Assembly (NCBI GenBank): GCA_032622095.1
Contig: CP136061.1
Span: 220,815,148-220,879,147, forward strand
Length of the DNA stretch: 64,000 bases
Direction: 5' to 3'
Source of the DNA: Siphonodentalium dalli
Lineage: Eukaryota > Mollusca > Scaphopoda > Gadilida > Siphonodentaliidae
The position numbers and the translations under genes are program-made. The notes under the pieces are model-generated. The model was not told where the DNA came from, made no database searches, and saw nothing but the letters and a program-made list of their open reading frames with translations. Positions 38,101 through 53,100 of the stretch are shown in pieces. Position 1 is the stretch's first letter. Every line of letters begins with the position of its first letter.

Positions 38101-41100
38101 CAGAGTGTGAATTTGGTGATGCTAGCCCGCTATGTGGGGTAGCATCACTAAATTCACCCTCTGGGGACCTCATTCTGCAAATGACAGACACCCTATTTCA
38201 AGGCTTGAATAAGATTCGGTATAAAATGTTCTTGAACATTAGTTTTCTTGTATTTTTCTCTTCACAGATTATTCGAGGGTAGTCCTTACTCCGATGTGAT
38301 GTTTTACGTCCATGACGAGAAGTTTTTCACCCACCGTTGCATTCTCTATGTCAGGAGCGACTACTTTGCTACAATGTTCCAATCAAAATGGAAGACCATT
38401 GATGAAATATGTTTAAAGCATCATTTGGTGAGAAAATTTAGGTTTTTAATTCTACAAGGAGCCTCGCATATATAAGAGAATTTATTGGCCTAACAATATT
38501 TACCTTGAAGCCAATGCATTCTGTTATATATGCAAGGCTCCCTATGTGAGACTCGCATATATAAGAGACCACCCTAGCACAGGATCTTTAATGCTGCAGC
38601 TCCAGTCGTGAAAGGGTTAAACAGGGTTATTTTTGCCAAATGAAAATATGTTTGTCCGTCTGTCCTTCCGTAACAAACATTTCACAACACAGCTCGATTA
38701 TCGATAGTCCAATTTGGATGTCCTTTAGTATGCCGATGGACCAGCATTGTGGAAAGGATCTCCAGGTTTTATCCTGCAGGGTCATAACACAACAAAGACA
38801 GGTTTGCCTGATTGACTACCTTTAATGAATTATTAATGAAAAAGGTAGTCACAAATTTATTGGTAAGGTGTTCACTGTTCACTTATCCAATTCTTGCTTC
38901 GAATCTTCCTTTTTTGGCCCACAATGCGCCATGCCAACGACAATCTAGCTGAGTCCGTGGGAACACGCTGTCCTTTAAATGATCTGAAATGAGATACTAG
39001 ACCCCCCTGGTTAGTGATGTCTGCCGAACCAGGGGCAAGCAAATGCCATAGGATAAAAAAATAAGAAAGTGGGTGGGAGGGTGGATTTCAAACAAACCTA
39101 CTTTCTCTGATTTTCAAATCTTGCGAAAAGACCTTGGCCCTGTAACACCTTTGTTAAGTGCCTTTGACAAAATAGTTCCACTCTCCTGATTTACTGAGTA
39201 TGAGTACTGAGCACCTTATCACCTTGATGTTACTGCGGTTTCGTGGTAACATTGTAAATCACTTACCAGGCAGCAGACCTGTTTAATCTCCCGGATTGTG
39301 CGGGAGACTACCGGTTTGAGGCCTCATCTCCCGCGCTCCCGGATTAAGCTTGTAATCTCACGGTTTCAATAAAATCAACAACAACACAAAATTTAATGTA
39401 AAAATTCTCAGAACACGGAAGTGTTTTCAATTGAAACCACGTATGAACGAGATTTACCAAGATCAGGTGTGCTCCATTGATAACCGGAGTAGTCACTGTC
39501 ACCGTGGCCTGCCTCTGGCGTTTATTACACTGCTTCGTTGTCGCTACTAAATTATAAATGACTCGCACTCCTTCAAAAGAAATTAATTGAATGTATGGCA
39601 GTTTGTTTTTAGGATAGTGGTTGGGTGCTTCGCGCCCGGGATGGTCGAAATGCGCAGGCTATATATATACTGGGGTTGGGTTTATTTCCGCAATAAATCA
39701 TTCTAGTTTACTAGTTCTGGTGTTAAATTTAGAAATGTCTCGTGTTGTTGATAATTCGGCGAAACGTTGCCGAAATGACAGCGACGAAGTTGTTGATAGT
39801 CCACCGAAACGACGCCGATATGACTCCAAGTATAGGGTTTCGTGGGCCGAAGAATTTTCTTGGTTTTAAATGTTTTAACGCCATGAACGCTATACATTGA
39901 TATTATGAAATAAATAATCAAAAAATATTCAATTTTTTTATTGGAATAAATACATTCCAATGTGATCAGAAATGTGCATTTACATTAATTCATCCTTTGA
40001 AAAGTTAAGATTAATTACATTTAACTACTTTAAAATCACTACCCACCATTTTTCAAAGGAAGAAATAGTGAACATGTTACTTTTTGGCTGCAATTTGTAA
40101 TCTCCCTGACAAGACCCAAATCTCCCTGACTGAAGGAGCAGAATCTCCCTGACAGATTTTTAGGCATTAAACAGGTCTGCCAGGCAGATGTTGCTATATT
40201 AAATCTTATTAATATTTAATTATATTATTACAGGTAGATCCATGCTGCTTTAGATCGGTGCTGCAATATGTATATACAGGTAACAAACTCATCTTAAAAT
40301 ATTTACATAGCCTGCATATGTTACACTGAATCCTGTTCAGTGATTGGTCAACTGACAATTACGTCATTCATTTCATATCCCAATAAAACACACCATAACA
40401 CAAACTGACATCACAACTTGTTGACCTAGATGACTTAATGTGGTAGACAGAATAACCTGGCATGGTATTTCAGTGTGCTGCCATGAACTAATCATCGATA
40501 ATACACAGGTAAAATATTTGGCTAACTTACAGTGCAGCATGGTATAATATCCAAACTACAGATAGATTTCAGGAAAAAAATTCAGCTCAGTTTGTAGAAA
40601 TTAATAAGGAAAAGCTATATAAATATCAGAAATGAATGTATTTTGAGAGCGTTTTATTGAAGAGTATGTCGCTGTGGCCATTGAAGCACATTTAGTTAAC
40701 CCAATGGCCACAGCGCTATATACCTTCAATAAAACACACTCGACTACATTCATTTCCTTACTGAAAACCCCGTCCTTGTCTTCACAAATAACACTCAGGA
40801 ATGTCAGGATTATTGATAGGTTTCACTTAACTACTTCATATCACATGATTGATGCAAACTGATTAACCCTTTACCCAACAGAACGGCCCTGTGCCAATGC
40901 ATTCTCTTATATATGCGAGTCGACCATAGGTCGCCTCGCATATATAAGAGAATGCATTGGCTTAACACATTAAAAATTATAAAATTGTTAAAGAATGTAA
41001 GAAAAAATGGTAAAAAGTGTTAAATTTTTTTTTTTTTAGGCCAATGCATTCTCTTATATATGCGAGGCGACCTATGGTCGACTCGCATATATAAGAGAAT

Positions 41101-44100
41101 GCATTGGCACAGGGCATAACTATAACCATCACAATGTGGTCAATGAGCCGGTTCCAATGATATCCATATTTGTATGGTTTTATTGAGACAGACCGAAGAT
41201 ATTTTAGGCTGTTGAAGCTTTATTTGGCCGGTTTTGGCCGGTTTGTTGGGTAAAGGGTTAAGTCTTTGATTTGGGATTTCCCTTATGTTTTGTTTGTTAT
41301 ATACATTAAGGTGCCGTACCCAATTTATCTACATATTGTGTGATTGTTACAAATTGATTAAGTCTTTGATTTGGATTTTCACTTATGTTTTGCTAATATC
41401 TACATTAAGTTAATGTGCCCCACCAAATGTATCTACATATCATTGGTAAAATGTTGTATCCTCCAAAAATCTAATTTTACAGGAGACACATAAAAATATT
41501 TTTATCTGGAAATAATATTGGTTTCTACCAATACCTTTGCATGATAATCCTTTTTTATACCATGATCAAGCCTTGAAATAGTGTGTCTGTCATTTGCAGA
41601 ATGAGGTTCCCAGAGGGTGAATTTAGGTGTAAGCAGAATGAGGTCCCCAGAGGGTGAATTTGGTGATGCTAGCCCGCTATGCGGTGTAGCATCACTAAAT
41701 TCACCCTCTGGGGACCTCATTCTGCAATTGACAGGCACACTATTTCAAGGCTTGACCATGATCACATGCTCTACTATAGTATAGTATAGTATTGTGAAAT
41801 AAAAGTTGTTAATCATCACTGTGGGTATAAAGGCACACTAACAGTAGGGATTAAAATGTCGCGTTACAGTAACACCAGTATTAATCATTCCGTTCCAAAA
41901 TATAATTCCAAGTTGACACGTTAAGGCCAAAAAAAAAGTTTTGGTTCTCAGGCCTCGCCGCATTAAATAAAAAGGGCCGCATTAGGCCTTTTTATTGCAA
42001 TGCCTGATGTTATGACAAAAAAAACTTACGAAAAAATAAATTAAATTTTTTTTTATTATTTATTTTTATTTTATAAACATGTCCATAGCAGATATGTGTT
42101 GAATAATAGTGTGCATTGAGCTCTAACATGTAATGTGTTAAAAAGTGACTTGCTGGCTTACAACATGAAGTAGATGACTACAATTAAGAAATGATAAGCT
42201 GACCCTCATGCTCTTCTTACAATTAGTCATTGTGAACTAACTTACACTAATTGTAACTTTATACAATTGAAAGGCACAGAACTAAATTCAGGATCACATA
42301 TTAGAATGGGGAGGTATCAGTTTTTAGACAACAATAACAGTAGTTAATGTCAGGGGCATCATATAATGTTAGGTAATCCCAGTCATACACTGGTAGTACA
42401 ATGTCATTTTTATATAAGATTAAATGAGTTTATATGCATAACAGTTCCCTCTATATTTCTGGTTATTACTAGACAGAGGAAGGTATCTTTGTCCATACTT
42501 ACTACGCGCAGAAAAAAATAAAAAATAAAACCCTCCCTCCCTCATTGATTTGAAAAAAAAATTGCCCGAGAACCAAAACTCTTCTTTTTTTTTGGCCTAA
42601 TAAAAAAAATTTAGTTATACTTTCATAAATCTGTGATTATGTGACATCTGTGATATTATGTAACCAAAACATTTTATCATAAATTTCAATTGCTTTTTTA
42701 TACACTTTCACAATTCCCTCAGGTTTCATATCCCCTCGCTGGGTAACAGTACTAATGTACTGAGTTGTCGCGGGGTCCACAGAGGGTTGAAGTGTTCTTC
42801 CATGTTTTAAGTTCTAACTTCCTAATTTATTCTTATCGGTTGGCTCATGGTATAAATAAAATACACACATAGTTTTTCTGAATACCAAATTTACACCACT
42901 GGTTGGATTGATGATTTACCTCACTCGCTGGTAAATCATCAATCCCACTGTAAATTTGGTATTCAGAAACACTATGCGTTTATTCTATATGTATCATATT
43001 TGTTATAAAAGATAAACATTCATATTCACATCTCTCATTGTTTATGAGAAATATAAACATGATGTTTTACTAAGACAACATTTTATTTTTGATTTCTGCA
43101 GGTTCGATTAGTCTTTGTCACTCAGGATTAAGAGGAAAAGTCCTTCAAGGCTCCGACATTGCCTCTTCACAATCAGAATTATCCTACCAGGATATCCTAA
43201 GCCAAGTAGCACACTCATTTAAAATTACTACATGTAATTCCATTGATAAAATGTCACTAATAACCCAGTCACTGGTTTATTTCATAGAAGATTTATTTTT
43301 TCTGAACTCCACATGAATTGTCAAATTCAGTTTAATAAGAAAAAAGACAATTTATCACATTGTATACATTAATTCTGAAGAATGCGAACTCGCCTATACC
43401 AGCATAAAACAAAAATGAGGAGGAAAATTACACAGCATAAGCTAAAGCTATACATATTTTAGCATAATATCTTACATCATTGTTGTCCATACAGATATCA
43501 CTCTTTTGATAAATGTAGTATTCTGTGTTGATATATAGGATAAAACTAATTACAATTGATGAAATTTTAAGGCATAAACTCTTCAATAGGTGAGTAAAGG
43601 AACGGATCTTCCACATAAACCGGCATCTAGAATGGCCGATATCTCAAGCTGGTTTAACCCTTTCATGATGGGAGCTGCGCTGGTGCAGCATTAAAGATTC
43701 TGTGCCAATCCATTCTCTTATATATGATAGGGAGACTTGCATCTATAAGAGAATGCAAAGGGGTCCTGAGTGCAATTTGGATGCCACTGATGTAATACTT
43801 TTTTTAACCCGTTCATGACTGGAGCTGCACTGGTGTAGCATTAAAGATCCTGTGCCAGTGCATTCTCTTATATATGCTAGTCTCCCACAGGTAGCCTCTC
43901 ATATATAAGAGAATGTACTGGCTTAAAAGGTCATTGTAAATTTTGTTAGGCCAATGCATTCTCTTATATATGCGAGTCTTCCTATGGGAGACTCACATAT
44001 ATAAGAGAATGCATTGGCACAGGGTTTTCGTAAAATTTCAGGAAGCTCCAGTCATGGATGGGTTAAGTTGAAGGAAACAATTATTTTTTATGACTTAATA

Positions 44101-47100
44101 TTCCTGAATTCACAGGGAGGACAGAGATAGAGATAGATAATGTTGAGGATTGTCTGAGACTAGCGAAGCAGTGTCAGCTATTTGGATTGGTATCACAAAT
44201 AGAGAGGTGCATAAAAAAGAAGCTCTCCTTCGGTAAATATCAGTCACATACCCACATTCTATAATCACTTGAATGCATTTTGGCATTGCGTCACATTCAT
44301 GGTAGTTATATGTCCATTTCTTGGTGTGCTTTTTTTAATGCTGCCGAATTTCAACACAAAATGGAGCACATTCCAAAACAGTTATGTTACTTTTCCACAT
44401 TATCAAGTAGGCCAGACATCGAGTCATATCGTTATTGATAGAAATGGAGCATAGATGGTATGTTGTTATGATAATGTGTCGCACAAAAGTACACCTCTAT
44501 GAAATTTATGTTTTGAATACTCGAAAAAGTGTCATTAATTTCTTTTATCGGAGTCACCGCAACAGTTTTTGCTTTGTTGCAGAGCGTTAATCTTGCCCAC
44601 ACGATTCAACACCGAACAAATAAAGTGGTATTTGAAGAGGAATTGAGCATTTATTTCTGTAAACAAATTACAACTCCGGGTGATTAATGTTCACAATGGT
44701 AGTGACTTCGAGGCTGAAATAAATGCTCAATTCTAATTTATATATGCTTGGTGCCAAATTGTGTAAGTATTGTTATCGCCACCCAACAATAATAAAAAGA
44801 AGCAAAATCACTTGTGGTGACGCCGAAAAAAGTAAATAATGTCACCTTTTCCCAATTTTCGGATAAAAAATTTGTAGAGGTGTACTTCTCATAGCAACAC
44901 AGCACCTATGCCCAATTTCTAGATAAGATATGACTGAATATCTGGCCAAATTGATAATGTGGAGAAATAATAGAATTACTTTGAATTAAGCTCCATTTAG
45001 TGTTGAAAAATTTTGTACACCGAGGACGGGACTTATAATTACCGAGAATGTGACGTGACACCGAACCGCATTCAAGTGATTAAGAGTGGCACTTGAGTGG
45101 CACTCTGAGTCATACTGCCATACTCAGTCTATTGTGTTATAGTTATCAACTTATCTAGTAGGCGTGCATGCCAAATTATGCCACACTGTGGTATGTTAAT
45201 CCTTTTGATTGGACAATTTAAGTAAAGTTCTGATTGGTGGTTCTTACTCAAAATCCTGCAGTTCCGAAATGAAAACTCAGCAGATAATCAGATCGACTCA
45301 ATATTATATGTGTGGGTTTTACAAGTTTACTGCGACTGGTAATTGAGTGCTTCAAAAGAGCCGTGTCTGACGTTGTTTGCATTTCATTATAGAGTTATCT
45401 TTCTTTATTTATCTGGAAATAAATGGTTTAGTGTTCATTTGCCTGAGTATTTCAACCATGGGTTATTGGATCTGAATGAAATTTGTTATACAGTAAGGCC
45501 CTAAATAATCGACTCCTTAACCACAGCAGAATTATGGGTAACTTTTCAAGATTTAGTCGGAAATATGGCTTGTTGCCATTCATCGGAAAGGTCTCAGTGA
45601 GTCGATTATTTAGGGCATTACTCTATATGTTGACAATCAGGAATTATTTCAAAAAAGTGCCCAATGACTATCTGGAAATAATGTTTTTTTTCGTCCGTCT
45701 GCCTGAATATCTCAGCCATGGGCTATAGGATCTCAATGAAATTTTACATGGATATTCACCATCACAAGGGCTTTCAATGAGTGTTGGGGATGTTTGCTCC
45801 CTCTTAGAGTTATTCTCCAATTTTATTTTATATTTGGGTTCCATCCTGCCCTTGTTGTTCCCTGAAAACTTTCTGAGATCTATTATAATCAGCACGTCCG
45901 TCCGTGTGTCTATCAATCTAGCCATCTGTCCGGGTTATCCTTTGACAATATTAATCAGAATTCCATGGGAGTTGGGATGTAGTTGATATTTACGCCCAGG
46001 GCATGTTCAAATTTTGTCATGGTCCGATGATTTTTGATGGAGTTATGCCCCTTCGGAATTATCCGTTTTGAGAATGAAGTTATATAATAATATTATCAAA
46101 GCCTCTGTGACATTTGCTGGCCATTCAGGGCCATTGTCAAATAAACATACAGTATTTGTTTTTATCAGATTGAACTTGTGATTCAGTTGCTTGCAAATTC
46201 TATAAAAATCACATATCTTCATCAGAGTCAACCAAACCCGGTGTGAATGTTACAAGGTTGGCTGTTGAAGAAGACTCCTCGTTGCTGATACTACAAAACG
46301 ATCTTGGTCATTTGGCAGAAAATGCCGTCCCGAGTCAATTTAGGACGTGGGTAAGATTTATTGAGAATACCACCAAGAGTGAATTAAGGATTAATTTCTG
46401 TTTCCTAATGTAATTGTACAGTTTACATGGCATCATGTCGAATCACATACTCCTAAATCGTAAAGTAATTTATGAACAGCCTGTGATTCGGCATGATGTC
46501 TTTAATGATATGGGTGGCCTTCTCTATGGTATAGGTGTTAAAATAGTCACATCCACTAAAACCGCCATAACAGGAAGAATATAATATAAGAGACAGATGT
46601 TGTTCTTATACCAATCATAAATATTGCGTACATTGCATGTTATTGTCACGTTTGTACCCTTGGTTATGTAAACTCACATCAAAAATGTTATGGAACCAAT
46701 TGTTTATAGACAGACACTTGGAACTACCGTATCGTCCAATGAAAAAGTTCCGTTGCGCTGTGGAATGCATAGATAAAATTATTGGCGCAATCAACAATCA
46801 CATATAAATCACACCAACTTTTATTTTAATCAACCCATTCTACCCGTTGTCAGTTCAAAATCAAGCTAATCCACGTTACTTCATGATTGGGAAACGTCTA
46901 CATAATATAATTATTCTTGCAAAGAAATGAATATTTTTCAATCCAGTTAGTATTTTCTCCTAACGTATATATTGTAATATAATACATACACAATAAGGAA
47001 TATTACTATGAATCGTATTGTAAGTTGTAGGTGCACCAAATTATGGGTTTTACAATCGACGCAATCCACCTGTTTTTTAGCTCAACTTTACTTTGTAAAG

Positions 47101-50100
47101 TTTGAGCTATTGCCATGGCTTGGTATCCGTCGTGCGTGTGTGTGTGTGTGTGCGTGATTCGTCAACAATTTCCTTTAGCACGGGCTACAGTTCGTACCTT
47201 TGGTCAGATTATTATGAAATTTGTCATGGATGTTGACATTGACATGTAGATAAAAAACATGGCCGCCAGTGGCCATCTTGGATTTCAAAATTCAATCCAT
47301 TAGCACGGGCTACAGGCCGTACTGTTCGTCTTATTGTCATGAAATTTGTCATGGATGTTGAAATTGGAATGTAGATGGGAACGAGTAATTTTGGGGTCAT
47401 TCGGCCAAAAAACATGGCCGCCAGCAGCTATCTTGGATTTTACTCTTTGTATGACTAAATTCTTTAGCACGGGCTACAGGTCGTACCTTTAGTCTGATCA
47501 TCATAAAATTTGTCATGGATGTTAACAATGACATGTAGATGGGAACGAGTCATTTTGGGGTCATTCGGCCAAAAAACATGGCCACCAGCAGCCATATTGT
47601 ATTTTACTCTTTGTATGACTAAATCCTTTAGCACAGGCTACAGGTCGTACCTTTAGACTGATCATCATAAAATTTGTCATGGCTGTTGAAATTGGAATAT
47701 AGATGGGGAAAGAGTCATTTTGGGGTCATTCGGCCGAAAAACATGGCCGCCAGCAGCCATCTTGGATTTTACTCTTTGTATGACTAAATCCTTTAGCACA
47801 GGCTACAGGTCGTACCTTTATTCTGATCATCATAAAATTTGTCATGAATGTTAATAATGCCATGTAGATGGAAACGAGTCATTTTGGGGTCATTTGGCCA
47901 AAAAACATGGCCACCAGCAGCCATATTGGATTTTACTCTTTGTATGACTAAATCCTTTAGCACGGACTACAGGTCGTACCTTGAGTCTGATCATCATGAA
48001 ATTTTTCATGGCTGTTGAAATTGGAATGTAGATGGGAACGAGTCATTTTGGGGTCATTCGGACAAAAAACATGGCCACCAGCGGCCATCTTTGATTTCAA
48101 AATTCAATCCATTAGCACGGGCTACAGGTCGTACTGTTCGTCTGATCATCATGAAATTTGTCATGGATGTTAATATTGACATGTAGATGGGAACGATTAA
48201 TTTTGGGGTCATTCAGCCAAAAAACATGGCCGCCAGCAGCTATCTTGAATTTTACTCTTTGTATGACTAAATACTTTAGCACGGGCTACAGGTCGTACCT
48301 TTAGTCTGATCATCATAAAATTTGTCATGGATGTTAACAATGACATGTAGATGGGAACGAGTCATTTTGGGGTCATTCGGCCAAAAAACATGGCCACCAG
48401 CAGCCATATTGTATTTTACTCTTTGTATGACTAAATCCTTTAGCACAGGCTACAGGTCGTACCTTTAGACTGATCATCATAAAATTTGTCATGGCTGTTG
48501 AAATTGGAATATAGATGGAAAGAGTCATTTTGGGGTCATTCGGACAAAAAACATGGCCGCCAGTGGCCATCTTGAATTTCAAAATTCAATCCATTAGCAC
48601 GGGCTACAGGTCGTACTGTTCATCTGATCATCATAAAATTTGTCATGGATGATAATATTGACATGTAGATGGGAACAAGTAATTTTGGGGTCATTCGGCC
48701 AAAAAACATGGCCGCCAGCAGCCATCTTGGATTTTACTCTTTGCATTACTAAATCCTTTGTCATGGGCTACAGGTCGTACCTTTGGTCAGATCATTATGA
48801 AATTTGTCTTGACTTTTGACATTGACATGTAGATGGGAACGAGTCATTTTGGGATTATTCGGCATTAAAACATGGCTGCCAGTGGCCATCTTGGATTCTA
48901 CTCTTTGCATGACTAAAGCTATCAAATGTTTTTGAATTGTTGGAAAACATAGCCGCCAGCAACCATCTTAGATTTTACTTTTATATACATGTATATGTAT
49001 ATCTCTTCATGTTGATCAACTAGTATTAGACATTCAACTTTCCACATTCCTAATCACTCCATCGACAGTAACACATTAAATTATTCCCTTTCCAAGTTGA
49101 TCTACAGTGTCATTGACACTTTCATTTCAGACACAAAGCATGTTTTGTGAATAATATTGCATTCATATCATCATTATGCTATACTATTAGTATATTCTTG
49201 AGGAAATTATCATAATTTTATAATGTTATTTCTAAATTATAACCTACAACGAAGACCGCCCTTCCCTTTAAACTGTGTAATGATATTAGGATACCGAGAT
49301 TATTACTTATATATTACATTCCTGTGAAAATGCATTTTGAGTTGGAAATATCATTGAGTATTGGGAACTTTATAGTGACGTTGCTGTGATGTCGCTTGTT
49401 GTCATGACAAAATTCCTACACTCAACATTCACATCTGCTCTAATCTCATGATCCTATTTAAAGGGATATTGTACACTAAATATTGCCATTATGGGACCAT
49501 CTCCTTTTATACTCAACAGAATATATGCAACAAACAATGTATAAACAACATGGTAATTATAATGAAAACGAATTTATGACTCCAGCCATTTACTCATTTT
49601 CATTTTGGCTAACTGCGTAGGGGGTACTGAACTTCAAATCTATGCTGAGCTATTATCCTTGTTATAAGCCCCATGAATAATGTTCAGCTAAACTTGACGA
49701 TCCTCACCAAACTCATGGATCTTCGGGGTGAATTCTAAATGGGAGCCATAATTTTTTCCGAAATTCGTTTAAAAACATGGCCGCCAGCAGCCATCTTGGA
49801 TTTCAAATTTGAATCCATCGGCATACCCTGCAGCCCGCATTTATTGGAGAATTTTTATTGGCATATTTAGGATTGCATCTAGATGGGAATTATCGAATTT
49901 GAACAATTATCAGTGAAAAACATGGCTGCCAGTAACCATCATGGGATTTTACTCTTTGCATGACAAAATCCTTTGGCACACCGTACAGACCACATCCCTC
50001 ATCCGATTGTCACCAAATCTTTTGAGTTACCACTAAATGGGTGCTATTTTTTTTTTCTTCCGAATTTCATATAAAACATGGCTGTCAGCAGCCATCATGG

Positions 50101-53100
50101 ATTTTACTCTTCTTTTACTCTACAGACGACATCCCTTATCTGTCACTAAATTTCATATGAATCTTCGGGATGACCTCTAGATGGGAGTCATCAAATTTTT
50201 CCAAATTTAAAACATGTCCATTGGCAGTTATCTTGGATTTACTCTTTGCATGACTAAATCTTTTGGCATCATTATACAGACCACATCCATTATACAATCG
50301 GCACCAAACTTCATATTGATCTTTGGAGTGACCACTAGATTGGAGATATCAAATTTGTTTAAATTTCATTGGAAACATGGCTGCCAGCAGCCATCTTGGA
50401 ATTTACTTTATATATATCTCTTCATGTTGACATCTAGTATTACTTAGACATTTTAACTTTCCGCATTCCTATTCGCTTCTTTTACTGTAACACATGAAAT
50501 TATCCCCCCATCCACAGTGTCATTGAAACTTTCAATATGTTTCAGATTGGAGGAGAACTTCCGTTTGATCAGCCAGATGCAACCACTCTCTATGCTGACT
50601 TCTGTTTCACAGTGTCTGGTCACACGTTCCTCTGTCACAAGGTATTTATACCATCACCACAGTGATGTTTGCTTAAATGTTACTGACCAAAACTTCTTAT
50701 GCCACAATGTCACTAATGCCAATTTTTCCTTCAGTATAATACTTTGCCTGATGTAACTCTATTTTACAGGAACTATAAGCAAAGGAATTTGTAGTTTATA
50801 TTCCTATTAATTGTGGGATAAATGTTTTTTTTTTTTTTTTTTTATAATTTATTCATATTTTTGGTTACAGTATACAGTATACTCATATGGTATTGCAATT
50901 ATACATGAATACAAAATGAAAAAATTATTTTGTTTGCTTAATGTAATTTATTTTGTTCATGTAACCCTCTTTATCTTTCAATGCCAATTCAGATATATTA
51001 TTACTTGGTCTCAATATTCGGTGATGTGTATCATCAGCCAGTTAACATGCTTGGACATTAGAGTTTCAACTTTCTGAAAGATTTTACGGTAGATAGTGAA
51101 ATTGTCTTCATGAGATGGTACATATATGAGTACAGCCTATATAGGATTTCATATATGTATATAGGATATCACTTTTTTATTTTTTAATAAAAAATTAAAT
51201 TAAATTGTTTTTTAGAAGGCTAATAGTTACTGATTTATGGTCTAAGAAAACCACATGGCACTGCAGAGGTATGGCTTTTTGTTTTTAATTTTTTGGAATA
51301 AATATATATATGTGCCCCTACTGAATGGATGCGATCTTGCCTGGAAATAATAGTAATCCCAACATTTATAAAAGATTTTTTGTCATTTCATTGATTTCTC
51401 ATGTTAAACTGCTGGCACATATTTGCCTCTAATCATTTTTTTGCACACCATTCCAGGTTTTCTTTTGTGGTAGAAGCGACTATTTTAAGGCGTTATTAGA
51501 GGACCATTTTCATGAATCTGACAATGTGGATAACATGCCGAACATAACTCTCCACAACGTCTCCCCTGAGGTGTTCATCTGCATCGTCCATTATGTTTAC
51601 CAAGATAACTGTGCATGCAAGGTGAGTTTTATATGCTAGTTTTTTTTTTCTGTCTGTCTGGCCAAGGGACAAGTCTAGAGAGAGGCTTGGGAGACATTGT
51701 CTCCCTAAAATGTGCCACTTCTCCCTATTCCTTGTCCTTGGGAGAAGTGACTTCTCTCTCATACCAGCATGCATATGGACCAGCGCCATGTTTAGGGTAT
51801 TTTATTGATTATAATGGTGTTCTTACTCACTTTAACCCTTTACCCAACAAACCGGCCAAATAAAGCTTCAATAGCCTAAAATATCTTCGGTCTGTCTCAA
51901 TAGAACCATACAAATATGGATATCATTGGAACCGGCTCATTGACCACATTGTGATGGTTACAGTTATGCCCTGTGCCAATGCATTCTCTTATATATGCGA
52001 GTCGACCATAGGTCGCCTCGCATATATAAGAGAATGCATTGGCCTAACACTTTTTACCATTTTTTCTTACATTCTTTAACAATTTTATAATTTTTAATGT
52101 GTTAAGCCAATGCATTCTCTTATATATGCGAGGCGACCTATGGTCGACTCGCATATATAAGAGAATGCATTGGCAAAGGGCCGTTCTGTTGGGTAAAGGG
52201 TTAATGGTTTTATAAATGGGCTATTGTATTGTATAATAATTATTTGTTCATAGAATAGTGATGTTTGGGTGTAAATTGTTACTTCTCCCTGATAACAGTT
52301 CACTAATAACCAAACAGGGAGACGTGACTTCTCCCAATTTAAAACCTCTGGGCTGGTCCCTGAAATGTAAATACATAGATTATTATTATTCGGACAGTGA
52401 CCAAATGTGAACAGGATGAAAATGATTTGAATTTGAGACACATTATTTCAGCTTACAACAGAAAACTGCTTTGACGTCATATGTGCAGCTGACTTGTACT
52501 TACTCCCCGGCCTTAAGAAGATCTGTGCCAATTATATAGCCAAGTATCTGGAAATAAACAATGTTGTGACCGTGCTGCGGATGGCCAGACTGTTCGCACT
52601 GCCGAGGTTAGAACATCAGTGTGCTGAATTCATCGCCAACAGCCTCGAAGATGTAAGTTCATTCTCTTTTTAACATTTTCTATATTAAATGGATTCTCCC
52701 ACCCAGTTACAACATGTATATTTTAATGGTATTTTTCCGACAAGGAGAAGCCCTTCAACTGAACTATATGGATTATTATCCTCGGCCTTGTGTTATCAGG
52801 AGGGTTAAAATTTATTGTCCGTTTATTGCCTACTCCAGTCAATCGGCGCTCGGATTAACCACGCATGAATGCGTCCCGTGTAACTCCCGCGTTCTAACAA
52901 TTCATCTAGCCAGTTATATTTCTCTCCTTGGACCTATCAGCCGTGGTTTTAACTAAAGGAAGTATTTCTCTATTGCGAGTTTATAAACTCAATATTTATT
53001 GTTGATAACAAACTTGCAATTTATCCGTTGCTTACCCGGTCGTTTAATATTTTTTACGTACGCTCAGAAACTCTTCGTTTCATAGTATGCGCAACGCAAT

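Noticed and set aside
43089-43316. Possible extra exon after TTTCTGCAG in ABTB1 intron 6
   Set aside because: Exons 6 and 7 already join in phase with full family homology; no donor or homology supports an additional exon.
47079-48990. Regular repeats that could suggest a CRISPR array
   Set aside because: Units are ~160 bp and repeated along their whole length with no unique spacers, and the DNA is animal nuclear with spliced genes.
50517-50756. Open frame overlapping ABTB1 exon 9 in another frame (also 38248-38475 running past the exon 5 donor)
   Set aside because: These are shadows or read-through of true exons whose splice sites and homologous frame are clear.
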